A DNA stretch of 28,900 nucleotides from a virus. The translations under genes and the position numbers were made by a program. The DNA is taken from positions 1 through 28,900 of IMG/VR virus record IMGVR_UViG_3300034072_002234; one strand, written 5' to 3'. Below are positions 6,584-14,182 of this stretch, piece after piece. Every line of letters starts with the position of its first letter. Position 1 is the stretch's first letter. The notes beneath the pieces were generated by a model. The model worked only from the letters and a program-made list of their open reading frames with translations. It did not search any database and was not told the DNA's origin.

Positions 6584-8181
6584 TGCACCAGGATAAAAAT
6601 GGCACTCTGTACCGAGTGCGCGAAAAAGAACTTGCCACAAAACAAACCGACAACAGTCCGCGCATTATTCAACTGCGCCGGGAGTTTGCGGAGCACCCAA
6701 GCCGAGGTTTAAACCCAGCTACCTTGGCGGCTATTTTGACGGATGCGGAACAAGGCAACCTGTTAGGTCAGTGTTACCTGGCGGAAGATATTGAAGAGAA
6801 AGACGGCCATATTCACGCCGAACTCTTTAAACGCCGCATGGCGTTGACCAGCGTGCCTTTTAGCATAGAACCGCCTCGCAACGCTTCGGCACAGGAGAAA
6901 AAAGACGCTGCAAATTATGCTGACATTTTTGCCGACATCCCTGATTTTGAGGATGTGATCTTCAATATGTCAGATGCCATTTTGAAGGGCTTTAGTAATA
7001 TCGAATACTGTTGGGAAAGTTATAACAACTTTCGGATCCCAACCGCATTCGAACATCGTCTAGCCACCTGGTTTCAGCTATCACAGCACGATCAAAATCA
7101 ACTGGTGCTTCGTAATGGCACTGCAGAAGGTGAAGAACTGCAGTCCTTTAACTGGATCCAACACCGTCATGCCTCTAAGAGTGGCTACGTAGCTCGAACT
7201 GGCTTAGTGCGGCAGTTAGCCTGGCCTTTTATCTTTAAAAACTATTCGGTTCGTGACCTGGCCGAGTTTTTAGAGATTTACGGCATCCCCATTCGGATTG
7301 GTAAATACCCATCAGGCGCGACGACAGATGAAAAAAACAAGCTGTTGCAGGCGGTATGGAGTGTTGGCCATAACAGCGCTGGCATTATGCCAAAAGGCAT
7401 GGAAATGGAGTTTATCGAAGCGGCCAAAGGCGGTGGTGAGCCATTTATGACGATGGTGAGCTGGTGTGAACGGATCCAGTCCAAAGTTCTGCTGGGCCAG
7501 ACATTGACCGCCCAGGTCGATAGCACCGGCAGCCAGGCACTGGGTAATGTGCATAATGAAGTCCGTTTGGATATTCGTGATCATGACTTGCGCCAAATCG
7601 CCAGCACTCTGAACAACCATGTGTTGTGGCCAATGCACATGCTAAACGGCAAGTCATATAACGGGGATCCTCGCCGTATGCCGCGCCTGGTGTTTGATAC
7701 TCAAACGCCGGAGGATATTAAAACCTTCTCTGAAGCCCTGCCGAAGCTGGTTGGTGTGGGGATGAAAATTCCTGAAAGCTGGGCTCATACCAAATTGATG
7801 ATCCCGCAGCCAGAGAATAACGAGCCGGTATTAGGTATTCCAACTGCCGCGCCTATTCAGTCAGTGAAGCCTGAACCCAAAGATAAAACCGCATCCTTAC
7901 GTCTGGCATTGGCCTCACTCAAAGCCACCAATTCAGTCGAAGAGCCTGATACCGCGGATTTACTGGCTAAGCAGCTTAGGAGTAAAGCCGCTCCGGTGAT
8001 GGCCAAGCTAATGAAACCTATTGAAGAACTGGTGCAAAACGCTTCCAGCCTGGAAGAGCTTATGCAGCAACTGCTGGAACTGGAGGGCAAACTGGATGAC
8101 ACAGAACTTCAGGAACTGTTGCAACTGGCATTGGCTGCTGCCGAGTTGGCAGGCCGTTACGACGTTGAGCAAGGTGACTAA
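6583..8181 (+). CDS. Portal protein, Mu gp29-like (DUF935)
   Basis: About 532 residues from ATG 6583. It matches the DUF935/Mu gp29 portal family in length, order and recognisable stretches such as DAILKGFSNIEYCWES, YSVRDLAEFLEIYGIP and MVSWCERIQSKVLLGQTLT. It forms the dodecameric ring at the head vertex through which DNA enters and the tail attaches. The last 75 residues are acidic and helical. ATG 6583 overlaps the terminase stop (TAATG) and has AGGA at 6570-6573; ATG 6574 is in frame but too close to that site. The 3' end again overlaps the next gene (TAATG). Confidence 0.92.
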   Translation: MHQDKNGTLYRVREKELATKQTDNSPRIIQLRREFAEHPSRGLNPATLAAILTDAEQGNLLGQCYLAEDIEEKDGHIHAELFKRRMALTSVPFSIEPPRNASAQEKKDAANYADIFADIPDFEDVIFNMSDAILKGFSNIEYCWESYNNFRIPTAFEHRLATWFQLSQHDQNQLVLRNGTAEGEELQSFNWIQHRHASKSGYVARTGLVRQLAWPFIFKNYSVRDLAEFLEIYGIPIRIGKYPSGATTDEKNKLLQAVWSVGHNSAGIMPKGMEMEFIEAAKGGGEPFMTMVSWCERIQSKVLLGQTLTAQVDSTGSQALGNVHNEVRLDIRDHDLRQIASTLNNHVLWPMHMLNGKSYNGDPRRMPRLVFDTQTPEDIKTFSEALPKLVGVGMKIPESWAHTKLMIPQPENNEPVLGIPTAAPIQSVKPEPKDKTASLRLALASLKATNSVEEPDTADLLAKQLRSKAAPVMAKLMKPIEELVQNASSLEELMQQLLELEGKLDDTELQELLQLALAAAELAGRYDVEQGD

Positions 8182-9602
8182 TGGCCATTGGCAAAGCGCA
8201 GTATGGTTCACTGCCCTTTAAAGAGGGCATCGCGTTTTTCAGGGCAAAGCTTAATTTACCTGGTGAACGCTGGACCGATGTATGGAAGGAGCAGCATGAC
8301 ACGGCCTTTACCGTTGCCGGAGCCATGACCACCAGTTTATTGGCGGATTTACGCAAAACCGTAGACTCAGCGATAGCCGAAGGTAAGAGTTTAAACTGGT
8401 TTAAACGTGAGTTTAAAAACATCGTAAAACGCACAGGCTGGGAGCATACCGGCGATGCCGCCTGGCGGGCTGGTGTGATTTACGACACGAACATGCGTCA
8501 AAGCTACAATGCCGGACGCTATCGACAGCTACAAAACTTTGAGTTCTGGCGCTACGTGCATGGTGATAGCCGCTCACCACGACCTGCACATTTAGCCAAT
8601 CATAATAAAATACTACCCCGCACCAGTCCTTGGTGGGATGTGTGGTTTCCTCAAAATGGCTGGGGCTGTAAGTGCCGTGTGGTCGGTGAAACCAAGCAAA
8701 GCCTTGCACGGAAGAAACTGCAGGTATCACCAGAACCGGTGATTGAAATGCGCGAATGGGCCGATAAGAAAACTGGCGAAGTTCACTGGGTAGCCAAAGG
8801 TATTGATCCAGGCTTCGATTATGCACCAGGCAAAGTAAGTAGCAGCGAGATGGCCAAGCTGCAAGTAGCAGAGCAGCCGCCTTTGGCCGAGCGTTTACCA
8901 GAGCGTCTGGTGCCAACGGCCTTTAGCACAGTGCCTGGTGTGAACGTGCACCGGCTAAATGAAAAGCTGCAGGAGTTGATGGACACGTCTGCAGCACCAG
9001 AAGTAATCCAGCTCAGTGCTTTTATCAAAAAGCATGATGTGAAAACGCTGTTTATCAAACAAGCGGAAATGAACCCTAAAGCGGTTGCAGCCACCAAAAT
9101 AGTGGCTGATGTACAAAGTTATGTGGGTAAACTGCCGGGTTATCACCCGATGTCGCTAATGACCATCAAAGGTTATTTAAATGCTGATGGTTTTACATCC
9201 AGAGTCTTTAACCATGTGGTTATAAAAACAAACACTGAAATGGCTTTAAGTCGCGCTGTGATTAATGAAATGCGCCGTAGTGTGGATGCAGTTGTGCTTT
9301 TAAAACAAAGCGGCCAGCCAGCGTTTACCCTCTCAGACTTTATTAAGCGCTTTAATACGAATGGGCAAGATGCTGCTATTCTGACAAACTGGCTACATGA
9401 AATAGGCCATCAGGTTCACTACAAAGCGGGTTTACCTTATAGCCGGTTGTACGACTGGTTAACCACCTACGGCCAAACCAATAGCAAAGAATGGCATGCA
9501 GAGTTGTTTGTAATGTGGGTATTAAATCGCAAAGCGTTAGAGTCCTGGAACAAGGACATTGCGCTATACTTCGATAACTTAATGAAACAGGTACTGCAGT
9601 AA
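8181..9602 (+). CDS. MuF minor head protein with C-terminal lethal-factor-like zincin domain
   Basis: A 473-residue fusion. Residues about 60-170 are the phage Mu F/gp30-like head domain: WRYVHGDSRSPRPAH from Trp123, and WFPQNGWGCKCRVV with Cys163 and Cys165. This minor head protein sits by the portal and can be ejected with DNA in related phages. Residues about 170-300 form a linker. The C-terminal third is not part of the core MuF fold and holds HEIGH (His406, Glu407, His410), a zincin metalloprotease signature. After it comes LTTYGQTNSKEWHAELF with Tyr430 and Glu437. In anthrax lethal factor the ligands are His686, His690 and Glu735 with Tyr728, in a similar LTSYGRTNEAEFF context; the Tyr-to-Glu spacing of 7 is identical. 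I infer a MuF polymorphic toxin with peptidase activity. A maturation protease is the alternative. A small acidic gene abuts its stop. Confidence 0.9.
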   Translation: MAIGKAQYGSLPFKEGIAFFRAKLNLPGERWTDVWKEQHDTAFTVAGAMTTSLLADLRKTVDSAIAEGKSLNWFKREFKNIVKRTGWEHTGDAAWRAGVIYDTNMRQSYNAGRYRQLQNFEFWRYVHGDSRSPRPAHLANHNKILPRTSPWWDVWFPQNGWGCKCRVVGETKQSLARKKLQVSPEPVIEMREWADKKTGEVHWVAKGIDPGFDYAPGKVSSSEMAKLQVAEQPPLAERLPERLVPTAFSTVPGVNVHRLNEKLQELMDTSAAPEVIQLSAFIKKHDVKTLFIKQAEMNPKAVAATKIVADVQSYVGKLPGYHPMSLMTIKGYLNADGFTSRVFNHVVIKTNTEMALSRAVINEMRRSVDAVVLLKQSGQPAFTLSDFIKRFNTNGQDAAILTNWLHEIGHQVHYKAGLPYSRLYDWLTTYGQTNSKEWHAELFVMWVLNRKALESWNKDIALYFDNLMKQVLQ

Positions 9603-9866
9603 ATGGATATTTTAGACAAAGTCCAGCAGATGCTGGCTGATGGCACGTACCCTAAGCCGGAGCCAACACCATACAGCGATCAGGCGTTTGATGTGCTGAA
9701 GGCTGATTTATCCTTTGAGGAAAAGCTTAACCAAATTCGTGAGCTACAGAAGTTGGCCAATACCGCAGGTGGTGAAGATGCCAACCGCTTCGGTTGGGTA
9801 ATCGAATCTATTTATGCTGATGCTACCGAAGAACAAATCAAATTGATGTACCAGGACGCTGAATAA
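9603..9866 (+). CDS. Small acidic protein, candidate immunity to the MuF metallopeptidase
   Basis: 87 residues, not recognised as any conserved Mu-like head gene. It is strongly acidic (18 Asp/Glu against 8 Lys/Arg) and predicted mostly helical (SFEEKLNQIRELQKLAN, TEEQIKLMYQD). Its ATG follows directly on the stop of the MuF-zincin gene, and its stop overlaps the gp31-like gene by 1 bp, so it is co-translated with both. In phage Mu there is no gene at this place between gp30 and gp31. Small, acidic proteins encoded right after a toxin domain are typical immunity proteins, so I infer that it protects the lysogen or producing cell from the C-terminal domain. It could instead be a virion assembly factor. 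Confidence 0.75.
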   Translation: MDILDKVQQMLADGTYPKPEPTPYSDQAFDVLKADLSFEEKLNQIRELQKLANTAGGEDANRFGWVIESIYADATEEQIKLMYQDAE

Positions 9867-10312
9867 TGGCTGGCGCATTTATCCAGGTGAAGTTAAAAGG
9901 CCAAACAGAGCTGGTGGCCACGTTAAACCAACTCATAAAAAAAGGTGGCGACCTGACACCGGCTTTATCTCAAATTGGCGAATACCTGCTTGAATCACAC
10001 CACGCCCGCTTTCAACTGGAAGTGGCACCGGATGGCACGCCTTGGGAGCCATTAGCCCCTGAAACGCTAAAACGTAAAAAAGGTGAAGACAGGATCCTGC
10101 AGGACAAAGGCTATTTGCGTGATCTGCTCAGTTATGAGGCATCCATCAACCAACTGCTTTTTGGCTCTAATCTGGAATATGCAGCGACTCATCAGTTTGG
10201 CCGTGAAGAGGACGGCATAGTTCAACGCGAGTTCCTGGGATTAACTTCTGGCCCTTGGAACGATGGCGACGAAATACTGGCAATTCTGCAAGAGCATTTG
10301 CAAACGAGTTAA
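9866..10312 (+). CDS. Virion morphogenesis protein, Mu gp31/gpG-like (Phage_tail_S)
   Basis: 148 residues with the pattern of the phage virion morphogenesis family: LTPALSQIGEYLLESHHARF, DGTPWEPLAPETLKRKK, then LEYAATHQFG and REFLGLTSGPW. Family members act in head completion or head-tail joining; Mu gpG is thought to be needed for infectious particles. It starts with a TAATG overlap to the acidic gene. It is the last gene of the first head block: an accessory cassette interrupts before the protease gene that would follow it in Mu. Confidence 0.88.
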   Translation: MAGAFIQVKLKGQTELVATLNQLIKKGGDLTPALSQIGEYLLESHHARFQLEVAPDGTPWEPLAPETLKRKKGEDRILQDKGYLRDLLSYEASINQLLFGSNLEYAATHQFGREEDGIVQREFLGLTSGPWNDGDEILAILQEHLQTS

Positions 10313-10496
10313 AATCTCCAGAACGGTCTATAAGGGCTTGAATTGGTTTTATTGCGGTGTATGTATGGATTGAGCTGTATAAGGCGCTTCTTGGTCGATT
10401 TGAAGCGGCATTTAACGGTTATAGGGTGGCTTGCTGTTGATTTGTTTTCCTTTTTGAACAAATATGGGGGTGGATACTCCAAAAAAGGAACTTGAA

Positions 10497-11381
10497 ATGG
10501 CAAGAAAAAGAAAGCTCTCCTTCGGCATCATCAATATTACGATGCACCCACACACACCAGAGCGCTACGTCGAACTTTTAAAAGCTGCAGACAAAAATAA
10601 GCTTTTAACCTCGCTGGGCCACAATCAGTCAGCATTAATAAACAATGTTGGTTTCATGAATGCGGGAGACAGAGCTCCTGACTCGCCAGTTCGGGGAACC
10701 TTGATCAAGTTTAACGATATTGACGTACAGGGCGCATGGTTTGACGTTGTTAATAACAAAGAGGCTGATGAGGCAGACATTGCCAAAGTGAGCATACCAG
10801 ACCATCTGAAACCAAATATGATGAGTTTTGAGTTTGTTTTCTTTCCGAAAAAACATCTGCTGTTTTATGAGTGTTTTTACAAATCGAATAAACTATCACC
10901 GGCAATGGCAATGAAAGCGTTGAATGGAATTCTCAACAACCCATTATTGCAGGAAAGCTTTGGTGTTATCGAAATAACGCATGTGCCTGAGCAGGATGGA
11001 CTGGATACCGCTCTGGCATCAAAGCGAATTAATAACCTTGTTCTTAGAATAACTCGTCCAAACGCAGATCATTTCTCCAAAATTGAACAGCAGTATCTGG
11101 CGAAAATGAACAAGCAGAACGTGGCTGAGATAATCGAGGAGCACAAAGCGGTGAAGGGTGAGTTTCTTGTGATTGATCAGGAAACGAAGAATAAGGCAAA
11201 AATAGCAGAATCCAATGGGTATGTTGAGATGAAAGGGCTGGATGGAGACAACAAGCCTGTGCATTACTCCACCTTGAGCCACCCGCGAGTTGAGACGGGT
11301 TACTACGACATCAATATAGATACACCACTGTCATTTTTATTTAAAATGGCGCGAGACATTATCAATAAAATGAAGAATTAG
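10497..11381 (+). CDS. DUF4747 family protein, accessory cassette gene 1
   Basis: 294 residues from ATG 10497, supported by AAGGA at about 10486-10490. An upstream in-frame ATG at 10464 adds 11 residues without a good ribosome site. The N-terminus (RKLSFGIINITMHPHTPERY), GTLIKFNDIDVQGAWFD and FEFVFFPKKHLLFYE fit the DUF4747 family as I know it. No catalytic motif is visible and the function is unknown. It is soluble and charged, with no signal peptide. Only 2 bp separate it from a four-helix membrane protein gene, so the two form a cassette. The 184 bp before the gene hold no ORF and no convincing promoter. Insertion between gp31-like and protease genes, at a Mu operon boundary, suggests an accessory role, possibly in defence. 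Confidence 0.75.
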   Translation: MARKRKLSFGIINITMHPHTPERYVELLKAADKNKLLTSLGHNQSALINNVGFMNAGDRAPDSPVRGTLIKFNDIDVQGAWFDVVNNKEADEADIAKVSIPDHLKPNMMSFEFVFFPKKHLLFYECFYKSNKLSPAMAMKALNGILNNPLLQESFGVIEITHVPEQDGLDTALASKRINNLVLRITRPNADHFSKIEQQYLAKMNKQNVAEIIEEHKAVKGEFLVIDQETKNKAKIAESNGYVEMKGLDGDNKPVHYSTLSHPRVETGYYDINIDTPLSFLFKMARDIINKMKN

Positions 11382-11383
11382 AT

Positions 11384-11989
11384 ATGAATGGCAAAGCGGA
11401 AAAGACAGCTGAGAGTCTGCCGGAATCAATTTATTTAAGGTACTGGAAGGCATATGGTGGGCTATGTGCATTAGTCACGAGCGGCTATTTTTGGACGTCT
11501 GTGGTCGTAACGCTGTGCCTTTTTAATTTGTGGACAAATCAGGGTTGGTGGGACCCTGTGTTGTCTATCATGCCTAACTTATTGGGGTTTTCGTTGGGTG
11601 GATTTGCGTTATGGCTAGCAATAGGTGATGACGGATTTAGAAAGGAGATATCCAGTAAGGACAACGAAGAGCAATACTCCATATACACCAGCATCAACGC
11701 GAGTTTTGTGCATTTTATTGTGCTTCAAATTTTAGCCATTACCTGCGCATTACTTGCGAAGTCTTTCGATTTCGTTCTGTCTGCTGACAGCTGGCCCGTC
11801 AAATATTATGCAGATGAATACTATGCTCTGTGTACAGTAGGGGCCTTTATTGGTTTTTTCTTGTTTGTGTACGCCTTGTTCTCTGCATTGGCAGCTACGA
11901 TGGGCTTGTTTCAAATAACCTTTATGTACGAGCACTTTTTAAATGCCAAGAAAGATGACGAATGTCGATGTGAGAATAAAAAAACATAA
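11384..11989 (+). CDS. Four-helix membrane protein, accessory cassette gene 2
   Basis: 201 residues with four predicted membrane segments near residues 33-50 (GYFWTSVVVTLCLFNLW), 58-80 (containing PNLLGFSLGGFALWLAIG), 107-125 and 143-172. A charged loop (DDGFRKEISSKDNEEQ) lies between helices 2 and 3, and the tail is short and charged with two Cys. I do not recognise a named family. It is coupled to the DUF4747 gene by a 2-bp gap (TAG-AT-ATG), which argues that they act together, with the membrane protein as anchor or effector. The function is unknown. Confidence 0.7.
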   Translation: MNGKAEKTAESLPESIYLRYWKAYGGLCALVTSGYFWTSVVVTLCLFNLWTNQGWWDPVLSIMPNLLGFSLGGFALWLAIGDDGFRKEISSKDNEEQYSIYTSINASFVHFIVLQILAITCALLAKSFDFVLSADSWPVKYYADEYYALCTVGAFIGFFLFVYALFSALAATMGLFQITFMYEHFLNAKKDDECRCENKKT

Positions 11990-12025
11990 CTACCGCACTA
12001 CCTGAAGGAGTGCGAGTCTACAAGT

Positions 12026-12053
12026 TACTAGCTTTAGCAAAACCCTTTAATCC
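12026..12053 (+). promoter_or_regulatory. Copy B of the duplicated 28-bp element upstream of the protease gene
   Basis: TACTA, then GCT, then TTAGCAAAACCCTTTAATCC: 25 of 28 bases identical to copy A at 2146-2173, which lies 9880 bp upstream. Here the element is non-coding, 36 bp after the second accessory cassette and 58 bp before the protease ATG. This is where Mu carries its late promoter PI. CTAAGTC follows at 12060, comparable with CTAAATC after copy A. A shared late promoter/activator site or a cassette-boundary recombination site are the leading readings. Confidence 0.5.
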
Positions 12054-12081
12054 ACAAGTCTAAGTCCTATCCCCCAAAATC

Positions 12082-12111
12082 AGCCCAGTGAGTTTTTAAC
12101 CCTGGGCTTTT
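12082..12111 (+). terminator. Terminator-like or leader hairpin just before the protease gene
   Basis: AGCCCAG (12082-12088) pairs perfectly with CTGGGCT (12102-12108) around a 13-base T-rich loop and is followed by TTT and then the ATG at 12112. The short T tract makes it a weak intrinsic terminator for the cassette. If transcription starts at the 12026-12053 element, the hairpin would sit in the protease leader next to its start codon and could regulate it. Confidence 0.5.
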
Positions 12112-13245
12112 ATGTTTTCTACATCTGCTGTTGCCATTGCTGTTTTAAGTGCCACGACCACAGGCCAGATGGGCTTTGCTGTTTTAACTGGCGAGCTGAA
12201 CGGGTCTGACGGTTGGGCGCAACTGCTGCCAGATGGCGAGTTCTGCGCTATTGATGGGCGTCCGCATGATGTTCCTGGTGGCAAATGGAAAATGAGTGCT
12301 GAGATAGCGGCCAGAGTCATTGCCAAAGCCAAGCTGCGTAAAACCGATTTTGTCATCGACTACGAACATCAAACCCTGAGTACAAAAGAAGGCATCAAAG
12401 CCCCAGCTAGTGGCTGGTGGAAAGGTGCGGATATGGAATACCGCGAAGGGCAAGGCTTGTTTATTCGTCCTGTCTGGACAGCTCCTGCTCAGGCACATAT
12501 TGACGCCAAAGAATACCGCTATTTGTCCGCCGTGTTTCCTTACGACAAAGCTACAGGCGAAGTCATGGAAATCAATATGGCGGCCCTTACGAATTATCCA
12601 GGCGCTGACGGAATGGAGGCGCTGGCCTCTTTAGCTGCTCGGCACTACTCAACCACCAACCAAACCAACCAGGGAGTAACCCCTATGTCCGAAGCTATGA
12701 AAAAGCTGCTTGGGCTGCTTGGCATTACCGTTACCGACGGCAATGAACCCACTGCAGAACAAACAGCAGCAGCCACGGCAGCGCTGACCGCTTTAATGAC
12801 CAAAGCCGCCAGTGCCGATGGCCTGCAGCAAGAAGTCGCCGCATTAAAAGCCGACACAGGCAATGTGGATTTAAGCAAGTTTGTACCTGCTGCCAACTAC
12901 AACCAGGTGTTAACTGAGCTGGCAGCTTTAAAGGCGAGCAATGAGCAAATGACTGTTGGCCAACTTATCGAAAAGGCTGAGCAGGACGGCAAGATGATCA
13001 TTGCCAGCGAAAAAGACTATCTGACCTCGTTAGGCAACCAAAGCATGGCGGCTTTAAAGGCGGTGTTAGATAGCCGTCCAGTGGTGGCGGCCTTAAAGGG
13101 CAAACAAACGACCACAACTACTAAATCACCGGATGCCGACGACAAGACAGCAGTTGCTGCCCTGACGGCTGATCAGAAAACCATAGCCGACCAAATGGGC
13201 GTGTCCCATGAAGATATGGCGAAGCAATTAGGAGCAAAAGCGTAA
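12112..13245 (+). CDS. Prohead protease with C-terminal scaffold, Mu gpI-like
   Basis: 377 residues. The N-terminal half matches the Mu I protease family: GWAQLLPDGEFCAIDGRP (about residues 40-57), DYEHQT with a conserved His near residue 85, ASGWWKG, and EYRYLSAVFPYD near residues 138-149. It matures the prohead by cleaving scaffold and itself. The C-terminal half is Ala/Gln/Lys-rich and helical, as expected for scaffold. A second start inside the gene (ATG 12685) would make scaffold alone. No clear Shine-Dalgarno precedes ATG 12112; a hairpin is found there instead. An ATG at 12169 is possible but would remove a family-like first strand (AIAVLSA). It ends in a TAATG overlap with the capsid gene. 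Confidence 0.88.
   Translation: MFSTSAVAIAVLSATTTGQMGFAVLTGELNGSDGWAQLLPDGEFCAIDGRPHDVPGGKWKMSAEIAARVIAKAKLRKTDFVIDYEHQTLSTKEGIKAPASGWWKGADMEYREGQGLFIRPVWTAPAQAHIDAKEYRYLSAVFPYDKATGEVMEINMAALTNYPGADGMEALASLAARHYSTTNQTNQGVTPMSEAMKKLLGLLGITVTDGNEPTAEQTAAATAALTALMTKAASADGLQQEVAALKADTGNVDLSKFVPAANYNQVLTELAALKASNEQMTVGQLIEKAEQDGKMIIASEKDYLTSLGNQSMAALKAVLDSRPVVAALKGKQTTTTTKSPDADDKTAVAALTADQKTIADQMGVSHEDMAKQLGAKA
12685..13245 (+). CDS. Nested scaffold protein, Mu gpZ-like, from internal in-frame start
   Basis: ATG 12685 (codon 192 of the protease gene) is preceded by a strong AGGGAG at 12671-12676 with an 8-base spacer. It would produce a 186-residue protein, MSEAMKKLLGLLG onward, identical to the protease C-terminus. 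Mu and many other phages make their scaffold this way, in the same frame as the protease. The product is helical, Ala/Lys/Gln-rich and lacks the catalytic region, as expected for a core around which capsid protein assembles before being removed. Confidence 0.8.
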   Translation: MSEAMKKLLGLLGITVTDGNEPTAEQTAAATAALTALMTKAASADGLQQEVAALKADTGNVDLSKFVPAANYNQVLTELAALKASNEQMTVGQLIEKAEQDGKMIIASEKDYLTSLGNQSMAALKAVLDSRPVVAALKGKQTTTTTKSPDADDKTAVAALTADQKTIADQMGVSHEDMAKQLGAKA

Positions 13246-14174
13246 TGGCTATTGTCAACTCAGCAACCTTAAACGCTCTGCGCGTTGCGTTTAATAAAGC
13301 CTTTGAAGATGGTAAAGCCAAGGCAAAGCCTCAGTACACTGCTGTTGCTACCGTAGTGCCATCCAGTGCAAAGAGCAACACCTATGGCTGGTTAGGCCAG
13401 TGGCCGCGTTTTCGTGAGTGGGTGGGTGATCGTGTTCTGAATTCGATGAAAGAACACAGTTACGCCATCACCAACAAAGACTTTGAAAGCACTGTGGTGG
13501 TGGACCGTAACGACATAGAAGACGACACTATAGGCGTCTACAGCCCTATGTTTAACGAAATGGGCTATGCCTCGGACGTTTTCCCGGATGAACTGGTATT
13601 CCCGCTGTTAAATGCTGGCTTTACCACTTTGTGTTACGACGGCCAGTACTTCTTTGACACCGACCACCCCGTCAATGCCAAAGTGGATGGCTCTGGTGCT
13701 GTGACGTCAGTGTCCAATGCGATCATTGACGCTGGTTACACAGGGCAGCCCTGGTTCTTGCTGGATGTGAGCCGTTCCTTAAAACCTCTGATTTATCAGG
13801 ACCGCAAAAAACCACAGTTTGTGGCGATGGATAACCCGAATGATGAGCAGGTGTTTACCAAGAAGGAATTCCGCTATGGCGTAGATCTTCGAGCCAATGC
13901 GGGTTACGGCTTCTGGCAAATGGCAGTAGGTGTCAAGAAAACTCTCGGTTATCAAACGCTGTGGGATGCAATTGGCATGATGAAAGGCTTTAAAGCCGAT
14001 GGTGGCCGTCCATTAGGTCTGGGCAAAGGAAAGTTGTTGCTGGTGGTGCCTTCAAGCATGGAGCAATTGGCCATGCAGCTTAAAGAGCGCGAAAACATCA
14101 ACGACGGTACTGGCGCGACAGTTAGTAATGAGCTGCGCAACAAGTTTGACGTTCTGGTCGCTGACTTCCTGTAA
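13245..14174 (+). CDS. Major head (capsid) protein, Mu gpT-like
   Basis: 309 residues with family-typical segments: an N-terminal helix ALRVAFNKAFEDGKAKAK, NTYGWLGQWPRFREWVGDR near residues 45-63, AITNKDFESTVVVDRNDIEDD, and QYFFDTDHPV. This matches the Mu major head subunit gpT family, an HK97-fold capsid protein, in length and order. The ATG overlaps the protease/scaffold stop. A 9-bp hairpin follows the gene at 14183-14207. Confidence 0.92.
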   Translation: MAIVNSATLNALRVAFNKAFEDGKAKAKPQYTAVATVVPSSAKSNTYGWLGQWPRFREWVGDRVLNSMKEHSYAITNKDFESTVVVDRNDIEDDTIGVYSPMFNEMGYASDVFPDELVFPLLNAGFTTLCYDGQYFFDTDHPVNAKVDGSGAVTSVSNAIIDAGYTGQPWFLLDVSRSLKPLIYQDRKKPQFVAMDNPNDEQVFTKKEFRYGVDLRANAGYGFWQMAVGVKKTLGYQTLWDAIGMMKGFKADGGRPLGLGKGKLLLVVPSSMEQLAMQLKERENINDGTGATVSNELRNKFDVLVADFL

Positions 14175-14182
14175 CCATTAAC

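Noticed and set aside
8413-8916. 167-codon open frame on the minus strand within the MuF gene
   Set aside because: It lies wholly opposite a well-supported gene, has low-complexity shadow-like composition and no ribosome site.
10313-10496. Promoter for the DUF4747 cassette (TATAAG at 10378-10383)
   Set aside because: No acceptable -35 hexamer at normal spacing; the region holds no ORF and nothing else I can support.
2154-12053. The exact 20-bp direct repeat as attL/attR of an integrated element
   Set aside because: The interval contains terminase, portal and MuF genes that are continuous in function with the capsid and tail genes outside it, and there is no integrase, so regulatory or cassette-boundary explanations fit better.
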